Assembly: GCF_035222375.1 (NCBI RefSeq) | Contig: NC_085891.1 | Span: 124,001 to 188,000, forward strand | DNA length: 64,000 nucleotides | Reading direction: 5' to 3' | DNA from: Podospora pseudocomata | Lineage: Eukaryota; Ascomycota; Sordariomycetes; Sordariales; Podosporaceae | In this document: in pieces, positions 58,115 to 64,000 of the stretch | Position numbering within the stretch: the first letter of the stretch is position 1 | Layout of the letters: each line of letters starts with the position of its first letter | Program-made: the position numbers and the translations under genes | Notes under the pieces: model-generated | Database searches by the model: none | What the model saw: the letters and a program-made list of their open reading frames with translations, nothing else | What the model was told of the DNA's origin: nothing

Positions 58115-58727
58115 GGCTACAGGAACGAGAGCTGAAACAACGTGATAGGTATGGAACAATGGTGGGATTTACGCAAGAGGAATGGCTGTTGAAGGTCGTC
58201 AAGTCTGAAGTGTGGTTTTCCATTGAAGCTGACTTGAAAGTAGTTTCTGCTGGGCTACTTATATGCCATGAAGCTCTACTTCTTTGTAGGGTAGGCCTAG
58301 GCTTTCCATGATCCCAGCCTCCAATTTCCCATTGACAGCATCCTCCGCTACATGTCTGTCACTTCCAAAAGGTGCATTGCAGGAGAACGAATCGATAAGC
58401 GCCAAGGGACTGTGTTGCCTAGAACTGCCTGGATGGAAACCAACAACGTATGAGATGCTGCATCACCACCCAACCCCATCATTTAAAACTCTCAAGATCA
58501 GATACCTCTCGTGAATCTCACTCCTACAGTCGCCTACTGTTGTGCACGCCAATCTTCTTCTTGCCTGGTGAGGCTTGTCTTGGATGTGTTGTTATGATAT
58601 TGGATGACAACCAGGCTACCAGACCCACCAGACCAAAGCTACTACCTATTTGGGTACTTCAACATGAAAGAAAAAAAGGCACTGGGGTTGTCCAGACTCG
58701 AAGCCATCAGCACTTGATAGATAGGGC
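58115..58727. other. Intergenic region
   Basis: Upstream of the AAA ATPase; a TATA-like ATATAAG on the minus strand lies near 58260. Nothing else recognised before the tRNA-Asp copy. Confidence 0.5.
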
Positions 58728-58732
58728 AAAAA
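58728..58732 (-). terminator. Pol III T-run after tRNA-Asp copy 2
   Basis: Five T residues on the minus strand starting six bases after the tRNA 3' end. Confidence 0.65.
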
Positions 58733-58737
58733 TGATA

Positions 58738-58822
58738 CTCTCCCGCCGGGAATTGAACCCGGGTCTCGAGCGAAGTCGGTGTTAATGACAAGCTCACATA
58801 CTGACCACTATACTACGGAAGA
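58738..58822 (-). tRNA. tRNA-Asp(GUC): tRNA-Asp(GUC) with 13-nt intron, copy 2
   Basis: Base-for-base copy of the tRNA at 52032-52116, in inverted orientation, including the 13-nt intron (58785-58773 on the minus strand). Acceptor, D, anticodon and T stems are as in that copy, with discriminator G at 58738. A short T-run follows. Confidence 0.95.
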
Positions 58823-58825
58823 TAT

Positions 58826-58843
58826 ACAGGGGTTATCCCCTGT
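58826..58843 (-). other. Hairpin in the 5' leader of tRNA-Asp, copy 2
   Basis: Same ACAGGGG / CCCCTGT stem and 4-base loop as upstream of copy 1, again three bases before the tRNA. Shared bases extend a little further out (CTACG on the far side). Confidence 0.8.
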
Positions 58844-59318
58844 CGTAGTGATTGGTTGATGACTGATTTGCTAGACTGCAGGTATATATAGGAGTCAATG
58901 CATACACCAACATCATGGGAAATTCGAGCCCCGAAATCTTTGGCTCGGCTTGATTTGCTTGTCGTGCTTCTCAGGTTGACTTCGACAATACAAGCAATAA
59001 CTGAAAAAGGAATTTGACGCTTGCGGAGTATCTTCAATAAAGAGCAACAAAGGACGCTCCTCGCAAGAGACAGATGGAGGAACAATGGCGATGTTTATCT
59101 TAGTTGCTCCTTTGTATTGACACCTCGAGTAATACCAGGTATTCGAGCGTGCCCTGGCCGGGTAAGTTCCTCGCTACGAAATGGCTTTGTCCATTTAAAA
59201 TCCTCGTTGCGACGTATCAGCGATCGGCCTTCCATGGGTCTCGAGGTGCTGGAGGAGAATACGATACGGGTTGATCTAGAGGGAGGTTATCACCCAGAAT
59301 ACTATCACAGCATCAGTC
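58844..59318. other. Intergenic region
   Basis: Between tRNA-Asp copy 2 and the kinase-fold gene. A frame running through 59021-59560 on the plus strand overlaps the true gene in another frame and is rejected. Confidence 0.5.
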
Positions 59319-60521
59319 ATGTCGTACGGTCATATCTTCAAGGATACAACGGGGCAGTACCTCTTCATCCGCGAGCTTGGAACGGGCGTCTCCTGTCGAG
59401 CTCAATTAGTCCGTCACTTGCCGACAGGCGAATATCGAGTCCGCAAAGTCCTCCATCGACGTGTGCCGATTGGCGAAGATCTCCCTCGCAACATCAGATA
59501 CACGGTAGACGCAGATATCCAAGCCATTATCCAATTCAACAACGAGACTGCCATCGTTGATCTTCTCCAAAAGAGCGGCGAGCGAGACCAACTCAAAATC
59601 GCCGCGCTCTATTCACACTCAACCCATGCCGACGAAAAGAAAAAAAAGTACTCGCGAGTGTCGTACTGGTCTCTCTCCAACGGTGGCGACCTCGATTCCT
59701 TCCTTGCAGACTATCAGCACCACATTCCGCGGCCTTTCATTCTTCAGTTTCTTAGCCAGATGCTCACCACCCTCCAGCACATGTACACCGCCTGTCACGA
59801 CCGTCTCGGCCCCATGGTTCACAACGACTTTCACGCAGGTAACATCCTTCTTCACTATCCCAGCGATGCTCGAAGCCCCATCCCCGAATTCCACCTCATC
59901 GACTTCGGCCTTGCAACCCCGTTATCTCTGGCATCCATTGCCGATGACAATGACTTCCTGCTTCCGGAACCTGGCAACCCACCTGTCTGGGATATTCCTC
60001 GCCTGTTGAGAGTTGTTGACAAGTTACTTGTCACTTGGCCCGAAGAGTACCGAGCTTTCCTTCACTCGGGAGGAGATCCGATAGGTATTGCCTACAGGCT
60101 GCTCTTGGACCTGGACCGTCGGTTCCAGTATATACTACAAGAGCACCGAAGATATGTCTACGAGACGAAGGACTTTTCGCAACGACTAACCCTCCCCGAC
60201 CTGCGACCTGTCATCGAGTATGTCAACAACTGTCGAGCGATTCTAGACTCCGACGGGGTAGAGACAAGAGACCATCCTCTCTGCAGCCAAACATACATGA
60301 GAATATCTGATGCCAAGCTCGCAGCACCACAGACCTACAGCGAACTGGAGACAATCGCCCATACCAAAGACTTGCCTGGACCATGGCACATTGGTTATCT
60401 TGACCCAGAGCGAAACTATCAAGTGCTTGATCTTCTGGCTGTCGGCAACAAAGACACTTTCCACCGTCCAAATGAAGACAACGAGAACAGTGACACTGAC
60501 TCAGCGTGGGGAGATGAGTAG
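59319..60521 (+). CDS. Protein-kinase-fold protein (HND variant)
   Basis: Single-exon gene of 400 residues. The kinase-like fold shows a small lobe (IRELGTGVSCRAQLVRHL, then VRKVLHRR with the likely ATP-binding Lys43), the catalytic-loop region MVHNDFHAGNIL (H168, N169, D170, N175) and a DFG in HLIDFGLA (195-197). HND in place of HRD, followed by FHAGN, is a pattern also met in aminoglycoside phosphotransferase-like and other small-molecule kinases. All key residues are present, so it may be active, but whether it phosphorylates proteins cannot be said. The C-terminal 170 residues have no recognised domain and end in an acidic tail. No signal peptide. Confidence 0.78.
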   Translation: MSYGHIFKDTTGQYLFIRELGTGVSCRAQLVRHLPTGEYRVRKVLHRRVPIGEDLPRNIRYTVDADIQAIIQFNNETAIVDLLQKSGERDQLKIAALYSHSTHADEKKKKYSRVSYWSLSNGGDLDSFLADYQHHIPRPFILQFLSQMLTTLQHMYTACHDRLGPMVHNDFHAGNILLHYPSDARSPIPEFHLIDFGLATPLSLASIADDNDFLLPEPGNPPVWDIPRLLRVVDKLLVTWPEEYRAFLHSGGDPIGIAYRLLLDLDRRFQYILQEHRRYVYETKDFSQRLTLPDLRPVIEYVNNCRAILDSDGVETRDHPLCSQTYMRISDAKLAAPQTYSELETIAHTKDLPGPWHIGYLDPERNYQVLDLLAVGNKDTFHRPNEDNENSDTDSAWGDE

Positions 60522-60662
60522 AATGTGGGCGAACAAGGGGCAGAGGGCAAAAGAGAAGGTGCCACTTTGGTGTGCAAGAATCTGGTGGTATTTCCTCTCA
60601 TGATTGCTATTCAAGGCCTGCTGAAAGACACATCCAAAAGATAGGCACTGGGGAAGAGGGAC

Positions 60663-61731
60663 TCAGCGACCTGGCCTCTTGGGCCGGCCGAAGGCTTTCT
60701 TTACCTCGACCTTCGGGTGCAGCTCTTCCAACACGGTGGCCTCGCTAAGTTCGTCAACTTCCTCGACTTCGAACCTCTTCACGGGCTTCAAATCAGCCTC
60801 TTTCTCAGCAGCAGCCAACACAGCCCGCTTCATCAGCGGGTACATCATTCGGAATTTGATGGCTTTCGTGCCTGGAGAGGCCGGGCATGTGTAGAAAAAC
60901 AGCAGAGGACTGCTCTCTTCTCCGTTGTGGGTATGATTAAACCTGTAAAAGGTGAACCTGGGTTCAGTAGACGAGATTACTTGCAGCAATTCCGAAATCG
61001 AAGACGGGTTCGAGTTTTCGGGGACAAGTTCGACGGACTCCGTCTGGGGGTTAATTTTCTGTGGAATGGGCATCAAAGTCAGCCTGGGAACCTAACAGCC
61101 AATGGTACAAACACACACTGACCAGCATAACCAATGATGTCCCGCTCCCGCTTCCCAGTTCCCTCAGCGCATCCAGCGCGTTTTCGGCGATAGGTGTAGC
61201 TAGATTTTGACTGAGATGAATCTCGCGAGTGCCCGTGCCTTGACCGGCTTCCTGCTCTGCCTTCCGGACAGCGCCCAGACTCCTCTCCTCTTCCGTCAGA
61301 GGAGCCTCGACGGCCGAGTGGGCGTCATGTTTATCGAAGCCAGCCGGGGTGAGCTCGTCGGGTGAGGTCGCGAAAAAGGTTTCCCGAAAATGCTCCGTAC
61401 CCAGCTCCCGAACTAGAGTGCGCTCCGTCGAGGCGAACAACATCTTTTGGCGAACGGGAGCGGTGTCTGGAACATAGGTAACCCCCACCAGAGCCGGGCT
61501 GGAGGAATAGCGGCGAAGGATCACGTAGAGAGCTTCATTGAGTTTTACGTGGGGCTTGAGGAGAGAATTGACATTGTCGGCGAAGGCGGCGCCAGGAGAC
61601 GAGGTCAGGAGCTGAAGCGGCTGGAGCTTCTCGGACGCGATGGTGACGAGCAGGCCGAAGTGGGATTCGGAGGCGAGAAATTCGCTAAACTGGGAGACCA
61701 GCTCCTGTGAAGCTGAGATGCCGGACTGCAT
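60663..61731 (-). CDS. TWF1: Twinfilin, actin-monomer-binding protein
   Basis: Two ADF-homology domains in tandem; binds actin monomers and barbed ends and helps recycle actin at cortical patches. Exons 61731-61123 and 61058-60663 (64-bp intron, phase 0) give 334 residues, close to yeast Twf1. Domain 1 (about 6-140) opens MQSGISASQELVSQFSEFLAS, with VILRRYSSSPALVGVTYVPD, typical of twinfilin. Domain 2 (about 175-315) has EIHLSQN, SLVML, RFTFYRFNH and LLFFYTCPASPGTKAIKFRMMYPLMKRAVL. The basic C-terminal tail (VEVKKAFGRPKRPGR) is the usual capping-protein-binding part. Intron donor is GTCAGT, used here again. Convergent with the kinase-fold gene 140 bases away. Confidence 0.94.
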
Positions 61732-62988
61732 TGCAAGCTAACAAAACACCCAACAGAGCGGCGGGATGGTGATGGGCAGGCAAAGTGTGATGTTTGGAGG
61801 TTGGGCTGAGCTTCGAGATCGGGAATCCAGGAGCTGTTGCTACTTGCTAGGTAGCACCACGACAGTGGGGAAGTGGGGGGACCAAGGGCCTGTTCCCCAA
61901 AAGCAAGGTCCAGGCTCTGCGGCTTGGCAACGTCTTCAGCCAACAGTCAACATCCAACAACCAACATCTCAGCACCAAAACATGGCACCTGGCGCCTGTG
62001 CAGTACACTATCGTGACTACACTATCTCGAAGTGACAGCGGCATGGCATCCTGGACCCAGGAACGAATCCTCCACGGATCTGATGCCAATGGCTCTGGCC
62101 TTCTCCCACCCGCGGCGCATCTGGCCATATCTGCTGATTCTCAGCGTCGCCCTCCCCCCAGTCTGCAGAGATCAATTCCCCGATTGGGGGCACTGCCGTG
62201 TCTGCCGTGGTGTCTCTGAGGTCTGCCCTGGTCTAGACCCTTCTGGAAGCAAAGCAGCCGCATGCTGCGAGAGAACATGCAGGCCCCTTCTCCCTCCTTC
62301 CTCCTCTTCTTCTTTCTCTTTCGACTTCAGCCATGGAATCCGTGTCTCTTTCTCGTGGTCGAGATAACCACGCTGTCTTGTTTGACACTTGGGGCCTTTG
62401 CTGTCTGTTATTTTCGATTCGTGTAGACCAGTGACAATAAAACCATGATTCATTTTTTTCACTAGCTCGCCGGATGCCCATCTGTTTGACTGACCATGGT
62501 GACAGGCATCTGTCTAGATATTCAGGAGGCGAAGAACATCTCGAATAGGGACCGACAGCTCAGCACACGATTGACGGGATCTGCTCCGAAGCATTTGCAC
62601 CCACCATCTTACCCAGCCTCCCGTCTTCATACTGTCTGACCAACCATAGCAGGCCGGGAGATACTCCGTAGCGTCGTGAATGGACCAAGCAGCCCTGTCT
62701 CTACACTGTACAGTACAATACACACCCGTCCAGTTGGAACCATCTAGGCCCTACACCAGTCTCCTGTCCCCATCCACCCCCCTAGTCCCTGGCCCGTTCC
62801 GTCTCCCAAGAACCAAGTTGAACGGCACCGTTGAGCGCTGAAGGCGCCTGTCTGTCCCTGACAGCCCGGGCACGTGGAGCCGATACTTCGGATATCCTGG
62901 CTCCATCGTTCGTCTCCCGACCTTGAATTTGCACCTCCATCCCGCGCCAGACATTTTGGTCAAGAGGCTTGCCGTCAAAGCCATTTTC
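61732..62988. other. Divergent promoter region
   Basis: About 1.26 kb between twinfilin (minus) and a Zn2Cys6 gene (plus). A plus-strand frame from ATG 62089 has a signal-like start and some Cys but no splice partner or family, so it is not called. Mostly promoter and leader sequence. Confidence 0.55.
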
Positions 62989-64000
62989 ATGGCAACGCCG
63001 CCGTCCCATCGGCCTTTGAGGGCCCTTCTTCCCGCGGACACGGAGGGAGTCGGGGGTGAGCGCGGAGCCTTGTCTTCGGCTTCGTCCAGTCTCGGACCCC
63101 GACCAACATCGGTCGAGCTAGCACCTCGGCGGCGGACCGCAAGAGCCGCATGTATCGAATGTCGCAAGCGGAAAACAAAGGCAAGGAACCGTCGCCATGA
63201 AAGAGGGCTGTTTTGGTGCGAGTGCTCGCTAACCTGTGCCTGATGGGTCCCAGTGTACTGCTGAGCGACCCCGTTGTAACGAGTGTACTCGCCGCAACTC
63301 TGACTGCGAATATGACGCGGGCGGCGATGAAACTCCCGGAAAGGCTCTGAAGCGACGTTTTGTTGACCTGGAGGACAAGGTGAACATTTACGAGCAGGTC
63401 TATGCTATCCTCAGGTCTCGTCCACAGCATGAGGCCAACTCGGTCTTCAAGCGAATCCGAACCGGTGACGACCCGCAGAGCATCCTTCGGCATGTCGAGC
63501 ACGGCGATCTTCTTCTCCAGCTCAGAGTTGTCCCGGAATCCCGATACCGATACGAATTCCCCTTCATGTCCCCGCTCCCCGCCCGGTTGCAGACCCAGGA
63601 CAACCCCTATTTAGGATCGCTCATATACGAGTGGGAGGTTGAGCGCCCTAGATCCCCCGTCAGGTCGCCGAAACGAAGAGGCAAGCAGCTGGAAACCGAC
63701 CGGTCAGCAAGTGAAGAGTCTACCACGCCGGGCCCCGGTCCCTATGTGAAGCCGTTTCATGCCGCCGAAGTGCATGACCCTCTTATCGACTCGGCCGAGC
63801 CGTCAAAATGGACCGACGTCACGACGGATAATACTCTCCTTCGAAGTCTCTTGAGGTCCTATTTCCTACACGAGTACCAGTGGTTCTCGGCATTTCAGAA
63901 AGAATACTTTCTCTCCGATATGATTGCAGATCGACGTCAATTTTGCTCCCCCTTGTTGGTCAATGCCGTTCTTGCCCTTGCTTGCGTAAGTTGACCGGAA
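62989..64000 (+). CDS. Zn2Cys6 transcription factor, 5' part (runs off the window)
   Basis: N-terminal part of a fungal regulator. Exon 1 is 62989-63180 and exon 2 is 63254-63985; the second intron begins at 63986 with GTAAGT, so the gene continues beyond the edge. The zinc cluster has Cys at 55, 58, 65, 72, 75 and 82 (ACIECRKRKTK / CTAERPRCNECTRRNSDC), split between exons right before the third Cys. The 73-bp intron has a GC donor (AAG then GCAAGG) and a CAG acceptor. Any GT donor further on would break the Cys spacing, so a GC-AG intron is the best model. A helical linker follows (RRFVDLEDKVNIYEQVYAIL). The fungal TF domain begins near the end (SLLRSYFLHEYQWFSAFQKEYFL). Start chosen as the only ATG in frame upstream of the cluster. 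Confidence 0.85.

Noticed and set aside
62089-62367. Signal-like, Cys-containing plus-strand frame
   Set aside because: Sits in the promoter of a transcription factor, ends in low-complexity Ser/Phe, no family or splice support.
1-64000. Secondary-metabolite cluster or other multi-gene system
   Set aside because: The oxygenase, GMC oxidoreductase and SnoaL-like genes are tens of kilobases apart among housekeeping genes, and no core synthase is present.
1-64000. Transposons or virus-derived elements
   Set aside because: No terminal repeats, integrase, reverse transcriptase, transposase or capsid-like frames were recognised.

Overview
This window is nuclear DNA of a filamentous ascomycete. 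Most genes carry short introns (about 48-195 bp) with GT(A/G)NGT donors and CTNA(C/T)-like branch sites. There are Zn2Cys6 regulators, a fungal RNA-dependent RNA polymerase, a PTH11-type receptor and tRNAs with introns. Protein resemblances (MED22, PUS1, twinfilin, a CrpA/PCA1-type copper ATPase, DUF1993, an AAA ATPase with a DUF7025-like region) suggest a Sordariomycete, possibly Sordariales. The genus cannot be fixed from the sequence alone. I recognise 27 protein genes (one cut by the right edge, one with an in-frame stop), several of them of unknown function, and three tRNA genes. I see no recognisable transposon or virus-derived element and no CRISPR array. Gene models were built by joining reading frames at splice signals and checking codon phase; none has transcript support.

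Left part (0-14 kb): a secreted zinc carboxypeptidase, a doubtful small gene, a DUF1993 protein and a secreted type-B carboxylesterase, all on the minus strand. A roughly 2 kb non-coding stretch follows. Then comes a PTH11-like seven-helix receptor with a TAG codon in a conserved loop, and a six-exon Zn2Cys6 transcription factor.

Middle (14-43 kb): an RNA-dependent RNA polymerase of RNA silencing, a secreted GMC oxidoreductase, tRNA-Pro(UGG) and a small secreted protein. A charged orphan protein and a 3.4 kb gene-poor tract come next. After these lie a small secreted protein, a stand-alone RNase-H1-type hybrid-binding-domain protein and a cysteine-rich single-pass membrane protein. The housekeeping genes PUS1 and MED22 flank an orphan gene. 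MED22 is divergent from a Cys-pair-rich copper-type P1B ATPase, and a HET-like membrane protein ends the section.

Right part (44-64 kb): a CorA-like metal transporter convergent with a SnoaL-like protein, a kelch-repeat membrane protein convergent with an Asn-Thr-Thr-rich glycoprotein, a 2-oxoglutarate oxygenase, a small Cys-rich secreted protein, an AAA ATPase, a kinase-fold protein and twinfilin. The start of a second Zn2Cys6 factor, with a GC-AG intron, runs off the edge. Two identical tRNA-Asp genes in opposite orientation bracket 52.0-58.8 kb and share an upstream hairpin.

No biosynthetic cluster or operon-like logic ties the neighbours together. Secretion, membrane sensing and metal transport recur but look like ordinary fungal gene mixing. 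The observations most worth a second look are the stop codon that doubles as a splice acceptor in the receptor gene, the isolated hybrid-binding-domain protein, and the inverted tRNA-Asp pair with its conserved leader hairpin.
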